Shown here piece after piece: positions 1-8,756 of a stretch of 64,000 nucleotides of DNA. The position numbers and the translations under genes are program-made. This stretch comes from Streptomyces sp. JH14 (lineage in GTDB: Bacteria; Actinomycetota; Actinomycetes; Streptomycetales; Streptomycetaceae), in assembly GCF_029428675.1 (NCBI RefSeq), contig NZ_JAJNEL010000001.1, forward strand, positions 5,704,001 through 5,768,000, given 5' to 3'. The stretch's first letter is position 1, and each line of letters opens with the position of its first letter. Under the pieces are notes generated by a model. It worked only from the letters and a program-made list of their open reading frames with translations, made no database searches and was not told the DNA's origin.

Positions 1-2980
1 CTATCCTCTCGCCCGGGTAGAAGGCGTTGACGGCACTGGCCACCACACCCGCGTCACCGGTGCCGGCCGCCGATGGCACCTCGACCTCGGCGACGGTGGT
101 CCAGTTCTCGCCGTCCGGACTGGAGAAGGCGGTGTACGTCGTGCCGTCGCGGACGAGCTTGAGGTGCACGGGGTTGCGGCTGGCGCCGCCGCCCGCCCAG
201 GTGTCGAGCCTGCCGTCCCCGTCGCTGTCGGTCATGAACTCCAGGCCGTAGTCGTTGGTCATGACCAGCACCGCGTAGCCGCCCTTCTCGGGCACCGTGA
301 GGTCGTTGGCGACGGCGATCCCGGCCTTGCCGGACGGGGTGACGCCGGTCTGCGACACGACCCTGGTCCGGACGGTGCTCCTGTCCTGGAAGGAGCCGTC
401 GCGGTACACGGCCCCCTTCTCGTCCTTCCAGCCCGACAGGTCCTGCCCGCCGGCCCAGATGGCGAACTGATCACCGGCCTGCGCGTAGGCGGCGTCGTCG
501 GTCGTGGCGGTCGTACGGTACGGGTCACCGACGTTCCCCGGTTGTGGAGTGATCTTCGCCCGGACGGAGTCGGAGACCTTCCGGCCCCCGTCGTACGTGA
601 CCCCTGCGGTGAGTCCGTGCTCGCCCCAGCGGGCATCCGGGGCAGGCGTGACGGTCCACGTGGTCGTCAGCGACCTGCCGCCGGCGAGGCGGCGCGTACT
701 CTCCGCACCGGTCGCGTGCGCCGTCCAGCCCTCGGGGACGTCGAGTGCGGCGGTCACCCCGAGGATCGTGTGCGCACTCCAGTTGGTCACGGTGGTGGTG
801 AGCTCGAAGGGCCTGCCCGAGCCGGCCGTGGGGGCGTCCGGGCTCACCAGCACGGAGGCGGCGGGCACATCGCTGCGCCGCAGCGCCTGGATCGCCTTGC
901 CCGCGCCCTGCGCACTCAGGTTCACGAACGCCGGGGTGACGCCCAGCGGCGCCGCATATCCCTTCAGCGTGGCGGGGCCGTGGATCACGGTGCCCTGATT
1001 GACGTCGTACCAGGCGCCGCGCGGAAGGTGCAAGGTCCGGGTGCCGCTGCTGCCGAGGTTCGGGGCGGCGAGCACGGCCGGGCCGAGCATCCACTCGTCG
1101 TCGACGGTGTAACCCGCCTCGTCCTGCGGAAAGTCGAAGAACAGCGGACGCATGATCGGGTCGCCGGTCGCCAGGGTGTGCTGGACCTGGTCCCAGATGT
1201 AGGGAGCGAGGCGTTCGTGCGCGGCGACGGCGTTCCGGTACAGGTCGACGGTCTCCTGGTCGTAGTCGACCTTCTGCCCCGTCGTCACGTCGTTGGTGCC
1301 CACGGGTGAGGCGGACGCGTACATCAGCGGCATCAGCGACGCGGACTGCGCCCAGCGCACCAGGACCTCCTTGGTGGGCGCGGGCTGGCCACCGGAGCCG
1401 CCGATCATGTCGGTCTCGACGAACGGGTAGCCGATCGTGGAGACCGCGAGGTTCTGGCTGACGGACGCGCGCAGGGACTCCCAGCCGGTGCCCTTGTCGA
1501 TCTGCCGGGTGACGAACCCGGCCTCGTGCGCGGTGGAGTCCCAGTGGGTGCGGATCCCCGCGCCCTGGAGGTCGAACTCGTCGGCGAGCCGGACGCCGAG
1601 CCGCTGGTAGTCGGAGGCGACGTGGCCCTCGCGGGGCGCGCACTCCTCGTCGAAGAAGCGGGTGTCGAACTTCAGCCCGTCGACCCCGTACTCGCTCATC
1701 AGGCCACGCAGATTGGCGACGTACCAGGCGCGCGCGTCGGGGTTCGCCAGGTCGACGATGCCGGCCTCGCCGTTCCACCAGGTCACCGTGCAGGGCTTGG
1801 CCGGGTCGGTGCCGTCCTTGAGGAGGTAGTCGTGGTCGACGGCGTACTCGTACCGGTCGGAGTCCAGGTTGATCCAGAGCGTGACCCACAGCCCGAAGTC
1901 GAAGCCCAGGTCGTGGATCTTCTGCGCCATGGCCTTCGGGTCGGGGTAGGCCTTCTCGTCGAAGGTGAGATTGCCGTACCTGGACTCCCACCTGTCGTCG
2001 AGCTGGATGGTGTGCCCGCCGAGCCCGCTCTCCTTGAGATCGGTGGCATAGCCGAGGAACTTCTCCTGGTTCACGTTCGTGTAGAACTGCGCCCAGGAAT
2101 TCCACATCGGTCGGGCGTACTGCTCGTAGGAGGCATCGCTCTTGAGCGGCTTGCCGACGATGCCGACGTAGTCGCGGTACACGTCCAGCGGTGTCGACTC
2201 GACGAAGACCGTGGCCTTGTAGAGGCCGGCGAAGGCAACGGTGAAGGTGCCCGTGCCGTCCCCTCCCTTGTTGATGTTCACGTCCATGACGTTCCCGGTG
2301 TCGACGCGCAGACCGGTCGAACGGGACGTGAACCAGAAGGGATCGACCATGTGGTACGAGGCCGGACCGAAGACGGGTGCGACGACCTCGCCGCTGTCGA
2401 GCGGCCAGGGCTGGTTCGTGTACGGGCCGTGCTGCGGTGTCTCGGCCTCACCGTGTCCGTACCAGTGACCGGCCGACTTCAGGTCGAGCGCGAGGCCCAG
2501 GCGATCGGGGCTGCCGCCCTTGACGTCCCAGTCCAGCTGGTAGCGGTCTGCCTCGGGCGTGATGCGGACCCCGACCGTGGCGCCGTCGAGGGTGGACGCC
2601 GCGGTCAGCATGAGGACGCCGCCCTGCCAGTCCCATTCGGTCACCTCGGTGGCCCGCTGCCAGTCGCCGCCGGACCGGAAACGCAGCGCGCCGGTGTCAC
2701 CGCCGGCGGTGCCGAGGACGGTGCCGCCCCCGCGGACGGTGGTCAATGCGAGGGCTTCGGTGGCGACATGGAGCGTGTAACCGGGTGAGGTACGGGTGCC
2801 CGGCACCCGCACCTCGAGGGCGCCGGCCCGCTCGGTGATCGTCGGCGTCCCGCCCCTGGCCGCGCCACCGGTCGCTTGTGCCGACCGGGCGGCGGCCGGT
2901 GAACCTGCGAGCCCGGCCGCCGCAGCGACGAACGCCAGGGTGAGTGCGGCGAATCGAGCTCCGAACCTTCGTGGTTGCAT
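1..2980 (-). CDS. Secreted GH31 glycoside hydrolase, MYORG-like (3' end outside window)
   Basis: Probable exported alpha-glycosidase. About 33 N-terminal residues form a signal peptide (MQPRRFGARFAALTLAF then an Ala/Gly-rich core and SPAAA). A beta-sandwich spans roughly residues 40-270 and a GH31 barrel roughly 290-600. YARPMWNSWAQFYTNVN, HTIQLDDRWE, TFDEKAYPDP and WWNGEAGIVDLANP resemble the MYORG branch of GH31, whose characterised members act on alpha-galactosides. Asp439 in GLKFDTRF is the likely nucleophile, and Asp495 in RQIDKGTGW is placed like the acid/base of that branch. A NEW3-like domain (about 700-775) and a concanavalin-like domain (about 800 on) follow. The frame is open for 993 codons to the left edge, so the stop is not seen. 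Substrate is not proven by sequence. Confidence 0.85.
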   Translation of the reverse strand, partial: MQPRRFGARFAALTLAFVAAAAGLAGSPAAARSAQATGGAARGGTPTITERAGALEVRVPGTRTSPGYTLHVATEALALTTVRGGGTVLGTAGGDTGALRFRSGGDWQRATEVTEWDWQGGVLMLTAASTLDGATVGVRITPEADRYQLDWDVKGGSPDRLGLALDLKSAGHWYGHGEAETPQHGPYTNQPWPLDSGEVVAPVFGPASYHMVDPFWFTSRSTGLRVDTGNVMDVNINKGGDGTGTFTVAFAGLYKATVFVESTPLDVYRDYVGIVGKPLKSDASYEQYARPMWNSWAQFYTNVNQEKFLGYATDLKESGLGGHTIQLDDRWESRYGNLTFDEKAYPDPKAMAQKIHDLGFDFGLWVTLWINLDSDRYEYAVDHDYLLKDGTDPAKPCTVTWWNGEAGIVDLANPDARAWYVANLRGLMSEYGVDGLKFDTRFFDEECAPREGHVASDYQRLGVRLADEFDLQGAGIRTHWDSTAHEAGFVTRQIDKGTGWESLRASVSQNLAVSTIGYPFVETDMIGGSGGQPAPTKEVLVRWAQSASLMPLMYASASPVGTNDVTTGQKVDYDQETVDLYRNAVAAHERLAPYIWDQVQHTLATGDPIMRPLFFDFPQDEAGYTVDDEWMLGPAVLAAPNLGSSGTRTLHLPRGAWYDVNQGTVIHGPATLKGYAAPLGVTPAFVNLSAQGAGKAIQALRRSDVPAASVLVSPDAPTAGSGRPFELTTTVTNWSAHTILGVTAALDVPEGWTAHATGAESTRRLAGGRSLTTTWTVTPAPDARWGEHGLTAGVTYDGGRKVSDSVRAKITPQPGNVGDPYRTTATTDDAAYAQAGDQFAIWAGGQDLSGWKDEKGAVYRDGSFQDRSTVRTRVVSQTGVTPSGKAGIAVANDLTVPEKGGYAVLVMTNDYGLEFMTDSDGDGRLDTWAGGGASRNPVHLKLVRDGTTYTAFSSPDGENWTTVAEVEVPSAAGTGDAGVVASAVNAFYPGERI

Positions 2981-3315
2981 GGGCACGCCTCGTGTCCTTC
3001 GGCCGGCCGGGTCATGGAATCTGTGCCGTGCAATGCAGGACCGTGCTTGATTCGCCTCATGTTCGAGCAGGAAACGTCACCTGTCAACGGAGGAACTCAC
3101 CTCCTTCCAGAGCGACTTGGGCCACCCGGTCCCCGTCTGACAGCACGTCCCGGCAGCTCATGAAGTACGTCCGGACAGCGTCGGCCCGGCGCAACGACCA
3201 GGACGTGGTGCCGACCGCGAGCCGGCGCTGCGCGACGGGGCTCCGGGCCGTGAGAGGCCGAGCCGAGCGGTGAATGTCCCGGGGCGGGACTGCGCCGGCA
3301 CCGAACCCGTTGCGG
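2981..3315. other. Intergenic, no gene seen
   Basis: This 335-base gap lies between the start of the GH31 gene and the stop of the GT87 gene, both on the minus strand. It should hold the GH31 promoter. The open frames crossing it are antisense or offset and have no recognisable protein. I see no convincing terminator hairpin. Confidence 0.6.
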
Positions 3316-4653
3316 CTACTTCGGAACGCGCCCGGCAGTCTTGAGCCGCAAGAGCGACAGTGGGCGGCCCGCTTCCCCGGCCCGCGGGGAAGCCGGGGGC
3401 GGGGCGGCCGCAGAGGCCAGAGCCACGAGGGTGAGCAGTGCGCACGCGGGGTAGGCCCAGCCGAGCACGGCGAGCGGCCATGAGTAGTCGAACGAGGTGA
3501 TCTGGGGATGGAGTTGTACCAGCCAGAAGGCGAGATGGCAGGGCAGCGCCGTGGCCCAGGCGGCCTGGGCGGCTGCGCGCCAACGAGTGCGGTGCGGGGT
3601 GTGGAGGAGCCAGAACAGGGCGGGGATGGCCCAGACCCAGTGGTGGGACCATGAGATGGGGCTGGCGAGGAGGCCGAAGATCTGCACCGCGAGGAGGCAG
3701 CCGAGCCGGTCCCACCGCTGTGCGCTGCGCACCCCGGCGAAGAGTGCCGGCACACCCACCAGGGCGGTTGCCGTCCACCACGGGGCGGACATGCCCACAT
3801 CGTGGCCGAGCGAGCGCGAAAGCGCCCCGCGCAACGACTGGTTGAGGCCGGATCCGACCGGGCCGACGCGTGCGGCATCGCTCACCGCATGGAGCCAGAA
3901 GTCGCGGGAGGGTCCCGGCACCACCCACCATCCGGTCGCCGCGATGGCGAAGAACGCCACGGCCGACCACGCGGCAGCCGTCCAGCGCCCGCGGAGGAGG
4001 AAGTAGAGACCGGTGACCGCCGGGGTCAGCTTGATCGCGGCGGCGATTCCGACACCGAATCCCGCCGCGGCTGCCGCGCGATGCCGGACAGCGAGGACGA
4101 CCAGGGCCGCGAGCAGCAGATTGATCTGCCCGAAGGCGAGTGTGGTGGTGACCGGTTCGGTCCACATCAGGGCGGCGCTCCACAGCAGTACCCGCTGCCG
4201 GTGCTGCTGGGGCGGTGTGTCCGGGGCGGCCAGGCGCAGGCTGCCGTGAACGAAGACGACCAGAGCCAGGAGCGAGGCCGCGGTCCAGGCGGCGGCCGCC
4301 AGCGGGAACGGCAGCGCGGAGAGGGGGAGGAAGAGGGCGGCGGCGAACGGGGGGTAGGTGAAGGGCAGCGGGAAGATGTCGGGGCCGGGCAGGTAGAGCC
4401 GGAAGGCGTACAGGTCGCCGGAGAGCAGATGGGCGGAGCCGGTGCGGTAGACCCGCAGATCCACCATGCCGGTACGGGTGCACGCGGGGATCCACACCAG
4501 CAGCAGCATCACCAGGGAGCACACGGCCAGCACCCATGTCGCCCGGCGGGCCAGCGCGGTCCGCACCGCCGCCAGTGGTGGCCGCCGGACCTGTGGGTTC
4601 TGCGGTTCCCGGCCACTGGGCGGAACGGCGTTGTCGTCCACGGCGGTTGTCAT
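3316..4653 (-). CDS. GT87-type (DUF2029) polyprenol-phosphate-mannose-dependent mannosyltransferase
   Basis: Integral membrane protein of 445 residues with about ten hydrophobic segments. A short cytoplasmic N-terminus is followed by TWVLAVCSLVMLLLVWIP and an extracytoplasmic loop with DLRVYRTGSAHLLSGDLYAF; the Asp after the first membrane span is a usual feature of GT87/GT-C enzymes such as mycobacterial PimE. LPFTYPPFAAALFLPL, then a Gln in FGQINLLLAALV, also fit the family. A GGAGGG ribosome site precedes the ATG by about 8 bases. It lies 99 bases downstream of the MptB-like gene, so the two probably work together, adding mannose to a lipid-linked or cell-envelope acceptor. The acceptor cannot be read from sequence. 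Confidence 0.8.
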   Translation of the reverse strand: MTTAVDDNAVPPSGREPQNPQVRRPPLAAVRTALARRATWVLAVCSLVMLLLVWIPACTRTGMVDLRVYRTGSAHLLSGDLYAFRLYLPGPDIFPLPFTYPPFAAALFLPLSALPFPLAAAAWTAASLLALVVFVHGSLRLAAPDTPPQQHRQRVLLWSAALMWTEPVTTTLAFGQINLLLAALVVLAVRHRAAAAAGFGVGIAAAIKLTPAVTGLYFLLRGRWTAAAWSAVAFFAIAATGWWVVPGPSRDFWLHAVSDAARVGPVGSGLNQSLRGALSRSLGHDVGMSAPWWTATALVGVPALFAGVRSAQRWDRLGCLLAVQIFGLLASPISWSHHWVWAIPALFWLLHTPHRTRWRAAAQAAWATALPCHLAFWLVQLHPQITSFDYSWPLAVLGWAYPACALLTLVALASAAAPPPASPRAGEAGRPLSLLRLKTAGRVPK

Positions 4654-4752
4654 GGTTGTGCCCTCCAGAAGTTCGCTCGATCGCGGGCGAATGCCCGGGA
4701 AAGCCCCGGCCGGAGGACCTCTGCCGGCAGGGGTGCCGCCTTCACGTCGCCC

Positions 4753-6219
4753 TCAGGGCGAAGGCGCCGGGAGCCGGCTCGATTCGGCGGCTCCGGCCAT
4801 GGCGAGGGCGGTCTGTTCGCGACTGCGCTGAGCCGTCCACGCCAGGAACACCAGGGTCACCGACCCTCCGATGACAGCGGCGACCGAATAGGTCCAGGTG
4901 GGCCCCCGGCCCGCGGGCAGCACCAGCAGGAGCAGAGCGACCACCGCCCCCTTCACCCGGGGGTCCGCCAGAGTGCGCCACGCCACCACGGCCAGCGGTA
5001 CCCCGCCCCACAGCAGGTACCACATCTGCACCGCGGGAGCGCACACCACCAAGGCCAGCAGTCCCATCGCCGCAGCGCGTTCCGCCCCGTAGCGGGGAGC
5101 ACGCCCCACGCAGAACACCACCGCGCCGAGCCCCACCAGCGTCCCGACCGTACGTGCCGCGGTCACCGCCCCCGGAGCCGCGTTCCATCCCACCGCGGTC
5201 GAGGTCCACTCCAGCACCCGGCCCACGTCCGTGCTCACCGACAGCAGCGTGTACACCTCGGCCGGCGTACGCACGGTCCGCAGCCACCCCCAGCCTTGCC
5301 CGCACAGGGGCACACCCAGCCACAGCGTCCCGCCGGCCACCAGGGCGATTCCCAGAGCACGGCCGAAGCGCCGCCGCCACCCCGACTGCGCGGTCACCGC
5401 CACCATTGCGGCACACCCCAACGCCACCGCGGCGGGGGCCTTCACCAGCACGGCCCCCATCAGCACCGCAGTACCCAGGCCCCATCGCCCGGAGCGGAAG
5501 GCCACGAAACCGGCCATCATCAGTCCGACCATCAGCGCCTCGTTGTGCGCCCCGCCCACCACGTGCGCCACCATCAGCGGATTGAGCGGCGCCGCCCACC
5601 AGGCCCCTCCGCCGTCGGCGCCCGTCCGCACGGCCAGCCGCTGCACCGACCACGCGAGCAGGGCCAGCCCGGCGAGCGCCACCAGCCGAAGCCCCACGAC
5701 CGCGGCGACCACATGATGCTCCCCGGTCACCGACACCACGGCTTGGCTCACCACCACGGACACCGGCCCGTAAGGCGCCGGTGCGTCCCGCCACAGCTCC
5801 GGGACGTTGGCGGCGAGCGGGCCGCCCAGTGCCGTCGGGCCGACCTCGTAGACGTCCCAGCCGCGCAGGGCCAGGGCACCCTGGGCCATGTAGCTGTAGA
5901 CGTCAGCGCTGAACAGCAACGGCGCGGGCAGCAGAGGCAACGCCCAGCATCCCAGCGTGGTCCACTGCTGCCTCCGGCTCATCACCGCACCGGCCCGCAA
6001 CAGCGTGCCCAACTGCCACCAGGCCCACACCAGCAGTCCGAGTCCGGCATACGCCGCCGTCGCACCCATCGCCGTGAGGAGCGGACCCGGCGCTCCCCAC
6101 ACGCCGTCCCGCACGCCTTGCGGCAACGCACCGGCGCCCCACGCACCCGCCGACAGCAGCCCGGAACCGCACATGCCGCGTCGCGTCCATCCCCGGACCG
6201 TGCCCTCCGCCGCTCTCAT
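4753..6219 (-). CDS. MptB-like alpha-(1->6)-mannosyltransferase family membrane protein
   Basis: Polytopic GT-C-type membrane protein of about 488 residues, resembling MptB, the polyprenol-phosphate-mannose alpha-1,6-mannosyltransferase. Key features are the loop LLFSADVYSYMAQGALAL, then GWDVYEVGPTALGG, APAPYGPVSVVVSQAV, and NPLMVAHVVGGAHNEALMVG. The last one (NP....HxxxxxHNE) is a hallmark of the MptB group. The frame is open upstream to 6363, but the first 48 residues are Arg/Pro-rich and unlike a membrane N-terminus, so I take the ATG at 6219 (MRAAEGTVRGWTRRG). It precedes the GT87 gene in the same direction and probably shares its transcript. Confidence 0.78.
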   Translation of the reverse strand: MRAAEGTVRGWTRRGMCGSGLLSAGAWGAGALPQGVRDGVWGAPGPLLTAMGATAAYAGLGLLVWAWWQLGTLLRAGAVMSRRQQWTTLGCWALPLLPAPLLFSADVYSYMAQGALALRGWDVYEVGPTALGGPLAANVPELWRDAPAPYGPVSVVVSQAVVSVTGEHHVVAAVVGLRLVALAGLALLAWSVQRLAVRTGADGGGAWWAAPLNPLMVAHVVGGAHNEALMVGLMMAGFVAFRSGRWGLGTAVLMGAVLVKAPAAVALGCAAMVAVTAQSGWRRRFGRALGIALVAGGTLWLGVPLCGQGWGWLRTVRTPAEVYTLLSVSTDVGRVLEWTSTAVGWNAAPGAVTAARTVGTLVGLGAVVFCVGRAPRYGAERAAAMGLLALVVCAPAVQMWYLLWGGVPLAVVAWRTLADPRVKGAVVALLLLVLPAGRGPTWTYSVAAVIGGSVTLVFLAWTAQRSREQTALAMAGAAESSRLPAPSP

Positions 6220-6467
6220 TCGGCCGAACGTAGGTCCCTCCCCGGATCGCCGGACCAGCACCCGCGAAAGCAAGGATGAACGCAGGATGTCGGCCTGTTG
6301 TCCGCGGTCAGGTCGGGGTCGGGGCAGCCCGATCCGGGTTCCCCGCGCGAGGCGCGCGTGCATCGGAATCCGTGGGCCGCCACCGCCGAAGGCGTCGCCG
6401 AGCGCGGTGGGAGGACTCCGGCGCGCGAGGGCGGTACCACTCGCCCAGGGGCCGCTCCGCCCGCCGC

Positions 6468-6514
6468 GTCAGCATCCCGTCAGCGGCGGCCCGGCCACCG
6501 TCAGCATCCCGTCA
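6468..6514 (+). repeat. Two 15-bp direct repeats upstream of the SAV_915/decarboxylase pair
   Basis: GTCAGCATCCCGTCA occurs exactly at 6468-6482 and again at 6500-6514, 32 bases (about three helical turns) apart. A possible -10 element TAGCGT lies at 6546-6551, so the repeats sit just upstream of the expected -35 position. That placement suits an activator such as a two-component response regulator. This is inference; the regulator is unknown. Confidence 0.55.
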
Positions 6515-6637
6515 TGAGGTGGCGGAGAGCAGGCAGGGGCGGGCATAGCGTCTGCGGTACGTCCCGGTCCGCCTCCCCGCGTACGGGGCGAGCCAGTACC
6601 TCGCACGCATCACCCCGGATCCTCCAGGAGGCATCCC

Positions 6638-7072
6638 ATGACAGATCTCTTGAGCGGTGAAGACCCGGAGCCTTCTAAACGGTTCCCGGCCGGACCGCTG
6701 TTCGTTCCCGTCCGGCCGGGGCCAGCCGGGTGTGCGGCCCGGTTCTTCCGCACCCCCCTCGGCGGCCGTACGGCCGTCGGCTTCACCTCCGAGCGCGGGC
6801 TGACCGCGACGCTCGGCACCGAGCAGGCCTGGATCAGGCTCTCCGAGCCCGCACTGCGCGCGCTGGCCGAGCCGCTCGGCGTCACCACCGTCACGGTGGA
6901 CCCGCTGCTCTCGGCTCCGGCCCCTGTGCCGGCCGAACCCGTCGGCCTCACACAGAAGTGGCCCTCGTCGCCGCGCTCACGCGAGAACACATGGGATCCA
7001 CAGGCCGTCGGCGTGCTGCGAGTGACCGGCGCCGCCGCACTCGTCTCGGCGCTGTCGCTGTGGATCGGTTGA
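6638..7072 (+). CDS. SAV_915 family protein
   Basis: Small 144-residue protein resembling the Streptomyces SAV_915 family, which has no defined biochemical role. The core FVPVRPGPAGCAARFF, RTAVGFTSERGL, EQAWIRLSEPALRALAEPLG and VTTVTVDPLL looks like an SseB-like fold. The C-terminus ends in a short hydrophobic stretch (TGAAALVSALSLWIG). A strong AGGAGG site lies 8 bases before the ATG. The stop lies only 14 bases before the next gene, so the two are co-transcribed. Homologues often appear more than once per Streptomyces genome. Function not assigned. Confidence 0.75.
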   Translation: MTDLLSGEDPEPSKRFPAGPLFVPVRPGPAGCAARFFRTPLGGRTAVGFTSERGLTATLGTEQAWIRLSEPALRALAEPLGVTTVTVDPLLSAPAPVPAEPVGLTQKWPSSPRSRENTWDPQAVGVLRVTGAAALVSALSLWIG

Positions 7073-7086
7073 GAAGGGACCGCACG

Positions 7087-8421
7087 ATGACCACTGTTCA
7101 CGAACCCGCTGTCGCCACCACCGTCGACGAACTGTCGGTGTGGCCCGCCTCCACCACCGAGCCCCACCAGGGCGAGCTGGCCGTGGGCGGCGTACCGCTC
7201 GCCGAGATCGCCGACCGCTTCGGTACCCCCGCCTACGTACTGGACGAGGGCGAGGTACGCGAGCGCTGCCGCACCTACCGGCACGCCTTTCCCGAAGCCG
7301 ACGTCCTCTACGCGGCCAAGGCGTTCCTGTGCCGTGCCATGGCCCACTGGATGGACGAGGAGGGCCTCGGGCTCGACGTCTGCTCCGCCGGTGAGCTGGA
7401 ACTCGCCGTCACCACCGGGTTCCCGCCCGACAGGATCGTGCTGCACGGCAACGCCAAATCCCCGCACGACCTGGAAACCGCGCTGCGCCTGGGCGTCGGA
7501 CGCATCGTGATCGACAGCCCTTCGGAGATCGCGCGGCTGGCCGCGGCGGTCGGGCCCGACGGGCATCAGAAGGTGATGGTCCGCGTCGTCCCCGGCATCA
7601 GCGCCGGCGGCCACGAGAAGATCCGCACCGGAACCGACGACCAGAAGTTCGGCCTGTCCGTATCCGACGGATACGCCCAGCACGCCATCGCCCGCATACT
7701 CGATCAGCCGCAGCTCGAACTCACGGGCCTGCACTGCCACCTGGGCTCACAGATCACCAGCGTCGAGCCCTACCTGGCCGCCGTGCGGCGCATGGTGGAC
7801 CTCATGGCCCGGCTGCGCGAGCAGTACGGTGTGACCTTGCCCGAGCTCGATCTGGGCGGCGGCCACGGCATTGCCTACCGGCCGGGCGAGCCGGCCCTGG
7901 ACCTGACCGCCCTGGCCCGCAAGGTCCGTGCGGAGCTCATCCAGGCGTGCGCAGCGACCGGACTCACCGTCCCTCGCCTGATCATCGAGCCGGGGCGCGC
8001 CATCGCGGGACCGGCCGGGGTCGCGCTGTACCACGTGCTCGCCGTCAAACGCACGGGTGACCGCATCTTCGTGGCCGTGGACGGCGGGATGAGCGACAAC
8101 CCGCGGCCCGCGCTGTACGGCGTGCGGTACGCGCCTCGCCTGGTCGGCCGGCACGGCGGCGCGGAACCGATCGCGGTGACCGTGGTGGGCCGCCACTGCG
8201 AGGCCGGCGACGTCCTCGCGACCGACGTCGAACTCCCCTCCGACATACGGCCCGGCGACCTGCTCGCGGTGCCTGTGGCCGGTGCCTACCACCTGTCCAT
8301 GGCCTCCGGCTACAACCTGGTGGGCCGCCCGCCGGTGGTCGCCGTGGACGGCGGGCACGCCCGCCTCCTCGTCCGCCGTGAGTCCATGGATGACATCCGC
8401 AGCCGCGACGTGGGCCTGTAG
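7087..8421 (+). CDS. lysA: PLP-dependent diaminopimelate decarboxylase-like (group IV decarboxylase)
   Basis: 444 residues with a fold-III (alanine-racemase-like) PLP barrel and C-terminal beta domain. Lys78 in DVLYAAKAFLC should bind PLP. Other family motifs are LHGNAKS, HCHLGSQI, LDLGGGHGIAY, EPGRAIAGPAG, DGGMSDNPRP, YGVRY and GRHCEAGD (active-site Cys). These fit meso-diaminopimelate decarboxylase, the last step of lysine synthesis. Streptomyces usually has a housekeeping lysA in a threonine cluster, so this copy, paired with SAV_915 and without other lysine genes, may be a second copy or act on a related D-amino centre. Start at ATG 7087 is supported by GAAGGGA. A 12-bp hairpin follows the stop. 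Confidence 0.85.
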   Translation: MTTVHEPAVATTVDELSVWPASTTEPHQGELAVGGVPLAEIADRFGTPAYVLDEGEVRERCRTYRHAFPEADVLYAAKAFLCRAMAHWMDEEGLGLDVCSAGELELAVTTGFPPDRIVLHGNAKSPHDLETALRLGVGRIVIDSPSEIARLAAAVGPDGHQKVMVRVVPGISAGGHEKIRTGTDDQKFGLSVSDGYAQHAIARILDQPQLELTGLHCHLGSQITSVEPYLAAVRRMVDLMARLREQYGVTLPELDLGGGHGIAYRPGEPALDLTALARKVRAELIQACAATGLTVPRLIIEPGRAIAGPAGVALYHVLAVKRTGDRIFVAVDGGMSDNPRPALYGVRYAPRLVGRHGGAEPIAVTVVGRHCEAGDVLATDVELPSDIRPGDLLAVPVAGAYHLSMASGYNLVGRPPVVAVDGGHARLLVRRESMDDIRSRDVGL

Positions 8422-8441
8422 TCCGCGCCGCTCTCCGAGAC

Positions 8442-8482
8442 CGCCTCCGGGCGGGTGACGGCCCGGCCCTCGCCCGGAGGCG
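8442..8482 (+). terminator. Hairpin terminator after the decarboxylase gene
   Basis: A perfect 12-bp stem (CGCCTCCGGGCG at 8442-8453 with its complement at 8471-8482) closes a 17-base loop about 20 bases after the stop. There is no T tract, as is common in Streptomyces terminators. Confidence 0.7.
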
Positions 8483-8490
8483 CCCCCTAG

Positions 8491-8625
8491 GGGTGGCCGC
8501 CGCCCGCCCATGCGACCGCGAGCGGCGAGACCGAGCACCGCACGGCACTGGTGCAGCCCGCCGCGCCGGGCGTGCGGATCCGCCGTGCCGAGGAACTCCT
8601 GCCCGAACAGGTCACCGGCAGCTGA
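8491..8625 (+). pseudogene. Possible C-terminal remnant of an unknown gene
   Basis: The frame from 8491 to the TGA at 8623-8625 reads about 44 residues ending ALVQPAAPGVRIRRAEELLP plus EQVTGS, with the strong third-position G/C bias of real coding sequence. It has no start codon or ribosome site and an in-frame TAG at 8488. It looks like the tail of a protein whose front was lost when the terminator region was joined here. I do not recognise the family. Confidence 0.3.
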
Positions 8626-8756
8626 CCGACGCGTCGTGGATCGGTCGGTCCACCGAGCCCACCGCCCTTGGCCACCGAGCCGATCCGCGCCGTCCAGGGG
8701 CGCGGTACTCGGGTCGAACGGCCGCCGCCCGGCTCGATCGGCGAGATGATCTCGGC

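Noticed and set aside
2743..3280. Overlapping short frames between the GH31 and GT87 genes
   Set aside because: They are Arg/Pro/Ser-rich, overlap each other on both strands and have no ribosome site or recognisable domain.
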